64,000 nt of DNA from JAPOUP01 sp965203255 (lineage in GTDB: Bacteria > Pseudomonadota > Alphaproteobacteria > Rhodobacterales > Rhodobacteraceae): assembly GCA_965203255.1 (NCBI GenBank), contig OZ241882.1:248001-312000 (forward strand), given 5' to 3'. The translations under genes and the position numbers were made by a program. Position 1 is the stretch's first letter. The number at the start of each line of letters is the position of its first letter. Under the pieces are notes generated by a model. That model was not told the DNA's origin, did not search any database, and saw only the letters and a program-made list of their open reading frames with translations. Shown here in pieces: positions 9,487 through 18,142 of this stretch.

Positions 9487-11049
9487 ATGTCCAGGGATTC
9501 CTTCCGAAAGCATCTGTCGATGCCCGGCATGCCTCCCGCGGTGCGCGCATGCCTCCACCGCATCGCCGACCCGGTCGACACGCGTGGCATCAGCCTTTCC
9601 GACTGCCTGATGTCGGGCCTCGCGGTGTTCGCGTTCAAGACACCGTCACTGCTGCAGTTCGACCGGCAGGTCCGCGGCGGCGGTGATCCGGTGATGGCGC
9701 CGAACCTCCGCTCGCTCTTCGGCGTGGGGCGGGCGCCGTCGGACACCTGGATGCGCCAGCGGCTGGACGGGGCCGGCCCCCGGGACCTCCGCCGCTGCTT
9801 CACGGGCATCCACGCGGCGCTGCAGCGCGGAAAGGTGCTGGAGGGGTGGACGGTGTCCGGCGGCCATCCGCTGGTCTCCGTCGACGGCACCGGATACCAT
9901 TCCTCCCACAGTGCCGACTGCCGCAACTGCTGCGGCAGGGAGCACCGCGACGGGACGGGGACATACCATCACCAGGCCCTTGGGGCCCCGGTCGTCCATC
10001 CCGACATCGGGGAGGTGCCGCCGCTGGCGCCGGAACCGATCCGGAAAGGGGACGGCTCGAGGAGGAACGACTGCGAGCGGAACGCGGCGAAACGGCTCAT
10101 CGGGGACCTGCGCCGGGAGCACCCGCACATGAAGGCGATCATCGTCGAGGACGGGCTGGCGTCCAACGGGCCGCACAGCAGGCCATTGAAGGAAAAGGAT
10201 CCTCCCTTCATACTCGGGGGGAGGCCCGGCGACCACGAACTGCTGTTCAGCTGGTCCGGGGAAAAACAGAACTGGACAAGCGCGGTGATCTCGAAAAGGG
10301 CCCGGCGACCACGAACTGCTGTTCAGCTGGTCCGGGGCCAGCGAACCCGGACAGACATGGGAGAGGCGCGACAGGAAGGCCGGCACCGTCCAGCGGTCCG
10401 GGTGGGACCACGGCCTGCCGCCCACCGACGCGAACCTCCACCTGAAAGCCAGCATGCCCGGATGCGGGGAGACCGACGCGAAAGGAGGCATGCAGAGGTT
10501 CCCGTGGGTCACCGACCTCCCGCTCGGACGGGACACGGTGATGTCCGTCATGCGGTGCGGCCGCCGCAGGTGGGCCACCGGGAACGGGACGTTCCAGACA
10601 CCGAGGCGAGGGATCCATATAGGTTCGAGCACAGTTTCGGCCATGGCCACAACCATCTGGCGGACGTCCTCCCGACGCTCGCCATGCCCGCGTTCCTGAC
10701 CGCCCGGGCGCAGCGGCACTGCTGCCCGCTGTTCGGCAGGGCGCGGCGGCGCCAGGGACGCAGCCCCTGCCTCTGGAACAGGCTGCGGGAACCGGGCAGG
10801 ACATTCGCGTTCCCGGACTGGATGACACCCTGCCGGGCCATCGCCGGGCAGCTCGGCAGGGAGGAATGCGTTGGCCTGATCCGCGCCGGTCGGTGGCCGC
10901 CCCGACCACGCCCGAACCACCCCGATCCCGCCCTTCGCCGAAACCTTTTCAGACCGGACAGCCGCCCGGCCATCAGCCATGCGCACACGGAGCGCCCAGC
11001 CCGAACGGCGCCACCAAACCGGCCATCAGCGGGCCAGCGAACCGGCTAG
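9487..11049 (+). pseudogene. Broken DDE transposase (IS4-like / ISNCY type)
   Basis: From ATG 9487 the frame encodes a recognisable transposase: MSRDSFRKHLSMPGMPP, RGISLSDCLMSGLAVF, the first catalytic Asp in LVSVDGTGYHSS and the second in IIVEDGLASNGPH. At ~10262 the frame is lost because a 76-bp tandem duplication (39-bp direct repeats at 10223-10261 and 10299-10337) shifts it by one base. The continuation (ASEPGQTWERRDRK, VTDLPLGRDTVM) is in another frame. After ~10590 homology returns to the first frame (RFEHSFGHGHNHLADVLPTLAM) and fades near 10,890. The site expected to hold the catalytic Glu reads WATGNGTF, so the element is dead on several counts. GC content is high and codon use differs from the neighbours. 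Confidence 0.8.
10223..10337 (+). repeat. 39-bp direct repeat inside the transposase, 76-bp period
   Basis: The same 39 bases (coding for part of GRPGDHELLFSWSG) occur at 10223-10261 and 10299-10337. The period of 76 bp is not a multiple of three, so the duplication frameshifts the transposase. Confidence 0.9.
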
Positions 11050-11127
11050 CGGGAACTGCTGGGAACTCGATCAATCTGGTTGCTTTCGCCTTGAGCACGC
11101 CTTAAGTTCGCTCACTGACCTGAATGC

Positions 11128-11217
11128 GGAGAGGTGCCGGAGTGGTCGAACGGGGCGGTCTCGAAAACCGTTGAGCCTTCACGGGTTCCCAGGGTTCGAA
11201 TCCCTGTCTCTCCGCCA
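11128..11217 (+). tRNA. tRNA-Ser (anticodon CGA)
   Basis: A complete class II tRNA. The 7-bp acceptor stem GGAGAGG pairs with TCTCTCC, with a G discriminator and encoded CCA at 11215-11217. Anticodon loop CTCGAAA gives anticodon CGA at 11162-11164, flanked by GCGGT/ACCGT. A long variable arm typical of tRNA-Ser follows, then the T arm CAGGG-TTCGAAT-CCCTG. It reads UCG codons. It stands between a dead transposase and the accessory region at 11.5-19.2 kb, so its 3' end is a candidate integration site, although I found no second copy of that end in the window. Confidence 0.97.
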
Positions 11218-11513
11218 TACACCTTCTCGTCGACAACGCCCGCATCCGTGATGTCTGGGACGCACTGACAATGAACGACCACCCGAAATGCCACCTCCGT
11301 CCGTCTCGCCGACCCGGGCCTTTCGATGCCCTTCACCGGCGCCCTGTTCCCGTCCGAGGAGCAGGTCTGGCGCAACCCATCCCGGAACAGGCGATGGGAA
11401 TAGCAGCATGATCTCCATTACTCGTGTTCGAGTTGTTTGGTTCCGGTTGCAGGTGATCATGGGGTATGATGCAAAGTCTCGGCATTTATATGTCATTGCC
11501 GAGTAGACGTAAC

Positions 11514-12129
11514 ATGGAATGAAAGGCTCAGGGAACGCTGAAGGACCGTGCGATAAAAGTTGCCGTGGGGCGTTGTATCGCACGTGCCCGCGACTTCGAT
11601 GCGGCGGGCATCCCGCGCGCCTACCTGCGGAGATTGCAGGACGAGGGGCTTCCGTTGCGTGTGGGGAGATGACTTCTGTCAGCCCGCTGATACGGAATGG
11701 TCTGGATCGCACAGCCTTGCTGAAGCCGCTCGGGTCGCGCCCCACGGTGCTGTCTGCCTGCTCTCCGCTCTCAGATTCCACGAACTCACGACGCAACTGC
11801 CACATCAGGTGTGGATGATGATCGGCCACAGGACGTGGGCGCCGGGAAATCCACCTGTGTCCCTGCGTGTCATCCGGGCCACCGGCGACGCCCTGACCGC
11901 CGGGGTGGAGCGGCACACAATCAAGCAGATGGAGGTACTTGTCATCAAGCCCGCCAGAACAGTCGCTGACTGCTTCAAATACCGCAGCTAGGTCGGTTTT
12001 GATGTCGCCATCAAGGTACCCAGGGACTGTCTCTGAAGCCACCGCGTCACGATAGATGACATTTGGCATTTCGCTACCATCGACCGCGTACGGAACGTGA
12101 AGCGGCCCTTTATCGAGGTCATGGTCTGA
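11514..12129 (+). pseudogene. AbiEi-type antitoxin gene, disrupted
   Basis: Conceptual translation across frames gives an AbiEi-family (type IV toxin-antitoxin) protein. The N-terminal winged-helix part RARDFDAAGIPRAYLRRLQDEG is followed by HSLAEAARVAPHGAVCLLSALRFHELTTQ, RTVADCFKYRS and a C-terminal IDDIWHFATIDRVRNVKRPF. Lesions seen are a TGA at the third codon (11520), a frameshift near 11667 just before a TGA at 11670, and in-frame TAG at 11989 and TGA at 12034. The family's antitoxin represses the operon and neutralises AbiEii; here it cannot be made intact. The order antitoxin-toxin is conserved with the next gene. Confidence 0.75.
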
Positions 12130-12232
12130 CGCCGAAATCTCTGCCCAGAAACGTCGGCGCCTCGGTCCGGGGTCGGCTCACCCGGCGCGCCTTTTCTATC
12201 GGCTGAGTCTGTCGTCCGACAGGAAGCAATTT

Positions 12233-12991
12233 GTGTTGAAGGGTGCCATGCTGTTCAGCCTCTGGAAGCACACGCCCTATCGGGTTCCCGGTGATCTCGA
12301 TCTTTTGGGGTATAGCGGCGCGGTGCCGGAGCGGGACGCGGCGGTCTTCCACGAAATTTGCAGGATATACGTAGACGACGACAGTTTAATCTTCAGACTG
12401 GATACCCTGCGGACCGAACCGGCGCGGACTGAAGCCAAATATGGCGGAGTCCGGATCGCAATGACCGCCGAGATTGCTGGTGCGCTCCTTTCTATCCGGA
12501 TCGACATCGGATTTGGTGATGCGGTGACCCTGGCCGTGGAGGAAATCGACTATCCCTCGCTGCTTGACATGCCGGTGCTCCGGCTGCGGGCCTACCCACC
12601 CGAGACAGTCGTGGCCGGGAAATTCCAGGCGCTGGTCGCGCTCGGCATACACAACAGCCGCGTGAAGGACTTCTTCGATCTGTGGGCGATCTCGGAGACG
12701 TTTTCCTTTGACGGAACGGTCCTCGCGCAAGCTATCGCCGCGACCTTCGAACGCCGCCGTACGGATATTCCTACGGATACGCCAATCGCCCTGACGTCGG
12801 CTCTTGCCGAAGACGCCGCGAAACAGGCGCAGTGGCAGGGTTTCCTGCGTCGAACCTCGGTCACAATGGTCCCTGGTCCCTTCGCCGAGTTGCAGGCCAC
12901 GGTGGCCGCGTTCATTCTAACGCCCGTCCGTGCTCTGGTAGCCGACAAGAGCTTCGATGAGACATGGTCCGCGGGCGGTCTGTGGAAATGA
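12233..12991 (+). CDS. AbiEii/AbiGii-family nucleotidyltransferase toxin, N-terminus damaged
   Basis: From GTG 12233 the frame gives 252 residues of the AbiEii family: VLKGAMLFSLWKHTPYRVPGDLDLLG carries the nucleotidyltransferase G-x..D-x-D signature, followed by RIDIGFGDAV and ETVVAGKFQALVALGIHNSRVKDFFDLW, both typical. The N-terminal segment (PKSLPRNVGASVRGRL) is present at 12132-12190 but in a different frame and without a start codon, and the linker expected between them is missing. The product would therefore lack the first ~40 residues. Family members transfer nucleotides to RNA targets to arrest growth. With the antitoxin gene dead, an active toxin is unlikely to be tolerated, so this is probably also a decaying gene. 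Confidence 0.7.
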   Translation: MLKGAMLFSLWKHTPYRVPGDLDLLGYSGAVPERDAAVFHEICRIYVDDDSLIFRLDTLRTEPARTEAKYGGVRIAMTAEIAGALLSIRIDIGFGDAVTLAVEEIDYPSLLDMPVLRLRAYPPETVVAGKFQALVALGIHNSRVKDFFDLWAISETFSFDGTVLAQAIAATFERRRTDIPTDTPIALTSALAEDAAKQAQWQGFLRRTSVTMVPGPFAELQATVAAFILTPVRALVADKSFDETWSAGGLWK

Positions 12992-13145
12992 GGCGTCATG
13001 CCGGTTCGCCGGATCACCTAGAGGATGCCCCACGCAGCTTGTGATTCTGCATTCATGCGCCTCTCTGCGTTCAGGCGTTGCGATTGTTCGCTTTTTGTTC
13101 TATTTGCCCTGACCACGTACCGGACAGCGGGGAGTGTGGTCACAG

Positions 13146-14273
13146 ATGAAGGCCAGGAAGTTCTTTGAGGAAGGCTCGGACCAATCCAAGGTAAAGGCGC
13201 GAATTGTCACGAAGTATTTCTTCGCCTGGGCAAAAGTCATAATGCCCAGAGCAGCCAAGCATGGCAGCAAGATCGCCTATATCGACCTCTATGCGGGGCC
13301 TGGCCGCTACAAGGATGGCGCCGCTTCCACACCTCTTCTCGTCCTGCAGACTGCGCTCGATGAACCTCGCATGGCGCAGATGCTCGTCTCGTATTTTAAC
13401 GACGCAAGGAAAGAGAATACCACGACCCTTCAAGAAGAGATAAGCAAACTGCCGGGTATCGATAGATTGAAATACAAACCTGTCGTCAGCTGCGGAGAGG
13501 TTGACGAAGAAGCCGCTCTATATTTCGGCACTACGAAACTCATTCCCTCTTTCTCGTTCATCGATCCTTTCGGGTACAAGGGGCTTTCTCTGAACATCAT
13601 CAAGGGGGTGATCAAGGACTGGGGTTGCGACTGCGTTTTCTTCTTCAACTACAATCGCATAAATGCGGGCATCGGCAACCAGTTCGTCGCCCATCATATG
13701 GACGACCTCTTCGGCCGGGAGCGGGCCAAAGCACTTCGCAAGAGGCTGCCGGGGCTGAGCCCGGAGCTGCGCGAGGCGGCGATCCTTGAGGAGCTGGCGA
13801 ACGAAATTGAGCGGCTTGGCGGTACGTACGTCCTTCCGTTTACATTCAGGAACGCAGCAGGGACTCGGACGTCGCACAAGCTGATTTTCGTTTCAAAGCA
13901 CTTTCGTGGATACTCCATAATGAAAAATATCATGGCACGGGAAAGCTCCACCCATGATGAAGGTGTTCCCTCGCTCACATATTCGCCAGCGGATGCGTCG
14001 ATGCCGCTGCTGTTCTCGCTGGCCCAGCCCCTCAGCAAACTCAAGGAGAGTCTCCTCGATACCTTTGCGGGGAGTGAGGTGAATTTCACTCAGATCTATG
14101 AAACACATAGCGTTGGTACGCCTTATATTGACAAAAACTATCGCGAAATACTGAAACAGCTTGAAAATGAGGGGGTTATCAACGTGCGCTCGACTAAGGG
14201 CAAGCGCCGCGCCGGAACCTTCGCCGATCATGTGCTGATCAAATTCCCTGGGGGAGGGCATATTGGCCACTAA
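13146..14273 (+). CDS. tcmP: Three-Cys-motif partner protein TcmP
   Basis: 375 residues from ATG 13146; a GTG 12 bp upstream is in frame but sits in the likely ribosome-binding site (GGAG 13131-13134). The sequence KFFEEGSDQSKVKARIVTKYF, the IAYIDLYAGPGRYKDG motif and FSFIDPFGYKGLS match the TcmP family, named for its constant pairing with three-Cys-motif proteins. The DLYAGPGR segment resembles a Rossmann-type SAM- or nucleotide-binding loop, but no biochemical role is established as far as I know. Its end overlaps the next gene by 11 bp, so the pair is translationally coupled. It lies in an island with toxin-antitoxin and restriction-like remnants, which suggests defence or mobile-element biology. 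Confidence 0.85.
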   Translation: MKARKFFEEGSDQSKVKARIVTKYFFAWAKVIMPRAAKHGSKIAYIDLYAGPGRYKDGAASTPLLVLQTALDEPRMAQMLVSYFNDARKENTTTLQEEISKLPGIDRLKYKPVVSCGEVDEEAALYFGTTKLIPSFSFIDPFGYKGLSLNIIKGVIKDWGCDCVFFFNYNRINAGIGNQFVAHHMDDLFGRERAKALRKRLPGLSPELREAAILEELANEIERLGGTYVLPFTFRNAAGTRTSHKLIFVSKHFRGYSIMKNIMARESSTHDEGVPSLTYSPADASMPLLFSLAQPLSKLKESLLDTFAGSEVNFTQIYETHSVGTPYIDKNYREILKQLENEGVINVRSTKGKRRAGTFADHVLIKFPGGGHIGH

Positions 14274-15027
14274 CTCGTCAATCGAATGGACGGAGTCGAC
14301 CTGGAATCCGGTTGTCGGCTGCACGGTCATCTCGCCGGGATGCACCAACTGCTACGCCATGAGGCTGGCGCGGCGTCTGGAGGCAATGGGGCAGCTGAAG
14401 TACGCGGGTACGACCCGCATGTCCGGGGGCAAGCCCAAGTGGAACGGTGTGGTTCGTGTCGATGAGGACAGCCTGCAGCTCCCGGCCACCTGGAAAACGG
14501 GGAGAATGATCTTCGTCAATTCGATGTCGGATCTGTTTCATGAAGATGTGCCGCTGGAGTTCATCCAACGGGTGTTCGTAACGATGCAGGAGACTCCCAA
14601 ACACACTTACCAGATCCTGACGAAGCGAGCTAAGAGGTTGGAGGAATTATCCAATGCCCTTACCTGGCCGCGGAACGTCTGGATGGGCGTCAGCGTCGAG
14701 AATGCCGACTATCGGTTTCGCACCGATCACCTGCGCAGGACAGGCGCGGCCGTTAGATTCCTGAGTCTCGAACCCCTACTCGGACCTCTGGATGATCTCG
14801 ACCTTGAGCGCATCGACTGGGTGATCGCCGGCGGTGAGAGCGGACCGGGTTTCCGCCCAATAGACCCTGACTGGGTGCGGTCGATCCGTGATCAGTGCAT
14901 CCATACCGGTGTTGCCTTCCACTTCAAGCAATGGGGCGGCGTGAACAAGAAGAGGACAGGCCGGACGCTTGACGGACGGACCTGGGACCAGCTTCCGATA
15001 CCAGTGGGATCGAGATCTGATGCTTAG
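14263..15027 (+). CDS. Three-Cys-motif protein, phage Gp37/Gp68 (DUF5131) family
   Basis: 254 residues from TTG 14263, preceded by GGGGGAGGG. The N-terminal signature WNPVVGCTVISPGCTNCYA has cysteines in a C-x6-C-x2-C arrangement, a radical-SAM-like iron-sulphur motif that defines the family. Later conserved parts are FVNSMSDLFHEDVP, YQILTKRAKRL, VWMGVSVENADYRFR, RFLSLEPLLGPL and WVIAGGESGPGFRP, all typical. The substrate is unknown; homologues occur in phages and genomic islands. It is coupled to TcmP immediately upstream. Start choice is supported by the ribosome-binding site and family N-terminus (SIEWTESTWNP). Confidence 0.87.
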   Translation: MATNSSIEWTESTWNPVVGCTVISPGCTNCYAMRLARRLEAMGQLKYAGTTRMSGGKPKWNGVVRVDEDSLQLPATWKTGRMIFVNSMSDLFHEDVPLEFIQRVFVTMQETPKHTYQILTKRAKRLEELSNALTWPRNVWMGVSVENADYRFRTDHLRRTGAAVRFLSLEPLLGPLDDLDLERIDWVIAGGESGPGFRPIDPDWVRSIRDQCIHTGVAFHFKQWGGVNKKRTGRTLDGRTWDQLPIPVGSRSDA

Positions 15028-15245
15028 GACTCCCAGATGTCGGTGGGCATCTATTGACCCCTTACGTTGGTGCAGCAGCTCGCGCAGGAACTTGGAAGCA
15101 CTGCCATGCATACTCGCCGATAGCCATCCGGAACCAGACACAGGCAACACAGGAACTCCGCCTCAAAGCTGCAAATGGAATAATCAATAGTCAAAGAGGC
15201 CCCGCGCAGCTACGCTTTCGTCACGATACGCAGATAGGCATGTCG

Positions 15246-16817
15246 CTAAAGATCGGCGGGCTCAGCCCTTATGCGAAGCAGGTTACGGGCCTCGCGTCCG
15301 CACGCCACAGCGATGTGATATACTGTCTGGCCAGGCGTGCGATACTTGGCGGCATAGCCGCGCGCCCGGATTTGCGCTAACGCATCCGCAAGCGCGGAAT
15401 CAACCTCGTCTTCGGCTGTCGCCATCTTGAATTCGATCACAAACACCTGCGCACCAATCAGCACGACCAGATCGGCTCGGCCATGGCTGGAGACTTCCTC
15501 GGCCCGCACCTCAGTTCCAACCGCGCGCAAACACATATGTAAAAGGCTGGCATACCAGGCTTCATATCTGGCGAACTCGCCATGCGCATGCCACTGGTAA
15601 GGGATGCTGGAAAACCATGCCCGCAGCTGGCTCTCAAAGCCTTCAAAATCACTCTCCTCCAGCAGCGCCTGCAGAGACCGGCCCCGGTCCAGCCGCCCCC
15701 GGCCCGCCTTGTCGAAATGGTCAAGCAGGGCATCATTGAGGCTCAAGCGCACTTCAAAATTGGGATAGTCGAGGCGGTAGAAAATCCTGTGGCCCTCCCT
15801 AACCTCTTCCGTGATGGTCAGATAGCCGGTCTGGAACAGAAGGGCCTCGGCCGAAATATCCTCGACATCAAATTTCGAGACCAGTGCCATGTCGGCCAGC
15901 CGACCTTCCAGTTCCATCGCACTTACCGAATTCGCCTCAAGTGTCTTGAACAGGAAATTCGGCGAACCCGTCTCGAACCAATAAGGCCGGAACTCGCGCC
16001 GGTCGAGCAGCAGGAGTACGTCAAAGGGATTGGAGACCAGGGTCTCGCCGCGCCAGTGGTAGCCATTATACCAGGTTCGGATCGCCTCGCGGTCTAGCCC
16101 GCCAATCTCGGCGGCGAAGACCGTGTCTATATCCTCGTCGGTATAGCCGCACAACGTCGCATAGCGCGGATCAAGGCTGATATCCTTTAGATTGTTGAGC
16201 CCGGAAAACAGGCTGACCCTGGAGAACATGCTGATGCCGGTGACAAGCACGAAGCGGACATGGGCGGCACTGTCCTTGATGATGCCATAGAGGCCGCGCA
16301 GATAATCCCGATTGGCCCTCGCAAGATCAGAATCGTGCAGCACATCCAGAATCGGTTTGTCGTACTCATCCACCAGAACCACCACACGTTGCCCGGTGCT
16401 GGTGTGCAGGCGGTCGAGAACGCTGCGCAAGCGCCTTGGACCAGTATTGGCGGTCTCGGACGCACAGAGACCATATTGGCGTTCCAGGCTTTCCAACTGT
16501 TCCAAAATGTCGCCTTCAACATCCTCCGGCGCAGCATATTCCCCGCCAAAGCTCAGGCGTAGCACCGGGTGAGTTATCGACCAGTCCCAATGGTCATGGA
16601 TATGTAACCCTTCGAACAACGCCTCGTTACCCGCGAATAACTCCCTGATCGTATCGATGAGCAGACTCTTGCCAAACCGGCGCGGTCGCGACAGGAAATA
16701 ATGGCGCCCTTCGTCAACCAATTGCCGAATCAGAGGGGTCTTGTCGACATAATGGAACCCCTCGGTCCGCATCGTCCTGAAATCCTGAATTCCAATGGGT
16801 AGGCGTTTGCGATTCAT
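15246..16817 (-). CDS. AAA-ATPase-like / PD-(D/E)XK nuclease family protein
   Basis: 523 residues with the architecture AAA-ATPase_like (about 1-300) plus a C-terminal PD-(D/E)XK nuclease-like domain (about 430-515). Visible motifs are LPIGIQDFRTMRTEGFHYVDKT at the start, a Walker A variant RPRRFGKSLLIDTI, Walker B VVVLVDEYDKPI, and the nuclease-type GRADLVVLIGAQVFVIEFKM with Asp and Glu-x-Lys. Such proteins are abundant in Bacteroidetes and in IS-rich or host-associated genomes; their function is unproven, although a mobile-element or defence role is often suspected. It is transcribed towards the three-Cys pair. Length and motifs are intact. Confidence 0.85.
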   Translation of the reverse strand: MNRKRLPIGIQDFRTMRTEGFHYVDKTPLIRQLVDEGRHYFLSRPRRFGKSLLIDTIRELFAGNEALFEGLHIHDHWDWSITHPVLRLSFGGEYAAPEDVEGDILEQLESLERQYGLCASETANTGPRRLRSVLDRLHTSTGQRVVVLVDEYDKPILDVLHDSDLARANRDYLRGLYGIIKDSAAHVRFVLVTGISMFSRVSLFSGLNNLKDISLDPRYATLCGYTDEDIDTVFAAEIGGLDREAIRTWYNGYHWRGETLVSNPFDVLLLLDRREFRPYWFETGSPNFLFKTLEANSVSAMELEGRLADMALVSKFDVEDISAEALLFQTGYLTITEEVREGHRIFYRLDYPNFEVRLSLNDALLDHFDKAGRGRLDRGRSLQALLEESDFEGFESQLRAWFSSIPYQWHAHGEFARYEAWYASLLHMCLRAVGTEVRAEEVSSHGRADLVVLIGAQVFVIEFKMATAEDEVDSALADALAQIRARGYAAKYRTPGQTVYHIAVACGREARNLLRIRAEPADL

Positions 16818-16935
16818 GGACTGTTCTCCCTCATATGAACGGAGTACTGTTACCGGAAACAGTGGTGCACATCTGCGCTTGCCTCGTGATTGACCGACTT
16901 ATTCAATTTCACGGGAAGCTCGATTGATCACTGCC

Positions 16936-17340
16936 TCAAACCTCAACTACTTTTTGCACTTCGTTTCCAAAATAATTGATGGATTTAATGCAAATCCGCT
17001 TGGCTTTCGTTTTCGGCAACGGACGCTGCTGAATATGGTGTTGTACCCATGAGTTCTCTTTGATCTCAGCTTTTGGAACGCGTTTCAGGGCCTTGCAGGG
17101 GCTGCTGCCTGCCTCACAAACGAAGTGGGTTTGACACATGAAAAGGTTCTCCGCGTCATAATCGTCATCAACAGGCCAGCAGGCAATATCACCCGCCGAA
17201 TCGCTCGAGAATCTCACTTCGCCAACGGTCGGATCGAATATATCGACACCTTTGATCTCCACTTCATTCCTTCCATTCCCAATCTCCCGCATTCCGATTT
17301 CAGGCCAGCCGAACACCACGAAAAGGTCTTCGGCATCGGT
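16936..17340 (-). pseudogene. C-terminal remnant of a site-specific DNA-methyltransferase
   Basis: About 134 residues, open from 17340 (a stop lies at 17341-17343) to 16936. The sequence VFGWPEIGMREIGNGRNEVEIKGVD, then DIFDPTVGEVR, DIACWPVDDDYDAENLF and INYFGNEV, resembles the extreme C-terminus of adenine-type DNA methyltransferases of R-M systems. The catalytic parts (FxGxG and DPPY) are absent. The break coincides with the edge of an IS30-like relic starting near 17345, so insertion probably removed the rest. Identification rests on recalled family similarity. Confidence 0.55.
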
Positions 17341-17344
17341 CTAT

Positions 17345-17844
17345 AATGCCCACAAGTCCAACCCGAGTTGCAACACCAAGGGCGGTGGTAACCGGTTTCC
17401 CGAACGTATGATGGCGCCAATCGACCGGGAATTCGGCGACGTTCCCAGCGACCAGACAACTTAGACCGCCATGCCGAAAGGCGACCACCGCCTGACCACA
17501 AGGATGGATACCAGAGATATGCGCTGAGGAGAAGCAGGCCGTCGGATCTGGCCATGGCCTGGCTACAGTGTCGCATCCCTACGACGGTCTGGCGCGGCAT
17601 CTTCCCGATCGGCTGAGGTTAGGGGATGTGGCGTCTTGGTTCCGGGAGGGATGACGCCTGAGCGTTGGGCACATATTGGAGGACCGGCGTCAGAAGCAGA
17701 CCACCGGGTGGTTCCAATTGGAGCGCTGGCCATCCGGGCACACGACCGGACGGGTGCAGGACGGCCCGCCGAAAACTGGCTTACTCGAGAACGCATCGAT
17801 TGTGGAATCGGGAATTCTGGCAGATACGCTACTTCCCACCCCAC
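17345..17844 (+). pseudogene. Degenerate IS30-family element relic
   Basis: The segment begins with an IS30-like end (GTTGCAACACCA then GGCGGTGGTAACCGGTTT at 17370-17401), which aligns with the reverse complement of the right end of the IS30 element at 19163-19212. An ATG at 17472 gives MPKGDHRLTT, matching MPEGYRHLTR of the intact transposase, and MTPERWAHI near 17651 matches its MTPDRWARV. Stops and frameshifts are numerous. It lies in the opposite orientation to the IS30 copy that follows and appears to be an older insertion. Confidence 0.6.
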
Positions 17845-17864
17845 TTCCACTCCGAAGTGCAACA

Positions 17865-17913
17865 CCGGCCATTCCCGCAGCGGGGGCGTAGCCCGAGCTG
17901 CGGGAATGGCCGG
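17865..17913. repeat. 16-bp perfect inverted repeat (hairpin) at IS30 left end
   Basis: CCGGCCATTCCCGCAG (17865-17880) and its exact reverse complement (17898-17913) flank a 17-nt loop that contains a further CGGG/CCCG stem. It lies just inside the left inverted repeat, beyond the transposase stop. It may act as a transcription block protecting the element or as part of the end structure. Confidence 0.85.
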
Positions 17914-18142
17914 AAGGCGTGGTCTGCGGCCCCCGGGCGCCGCGGATCCGGCCCCGGGACGGCTGTGGTCCCTTCTGTATGCAGGTTATCCGGGCTTTCC
18001 GGGCAACGCAACGCCTCCGCCGGGGCGGGTCGCGTCCGTCCGGGCGCAGGGAGGGCGCAGCCCGACCGGAGCCCGGACGGACGCGGTCCCGAAATCCATT
18101 CCACCCCCTTCCTGCGCGCCGGTGGGAGGCGGTCGCGCGGCC

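Noticed and set aside
9646..10986. 446-residue minus-strand open frame
   Set aside because: It is antisense to the transposase in very GC-rich DNA, where long shadow frames are expected; the plus-strand translation is the recognisable one.
11179..12069. Long minus-strand open frame across the AbiEi pseudogene and tRNA end
   Set aside because: It overlaps the tRNA and runs antisense to a recognisable AbiEi sequence; its translation has no family features.
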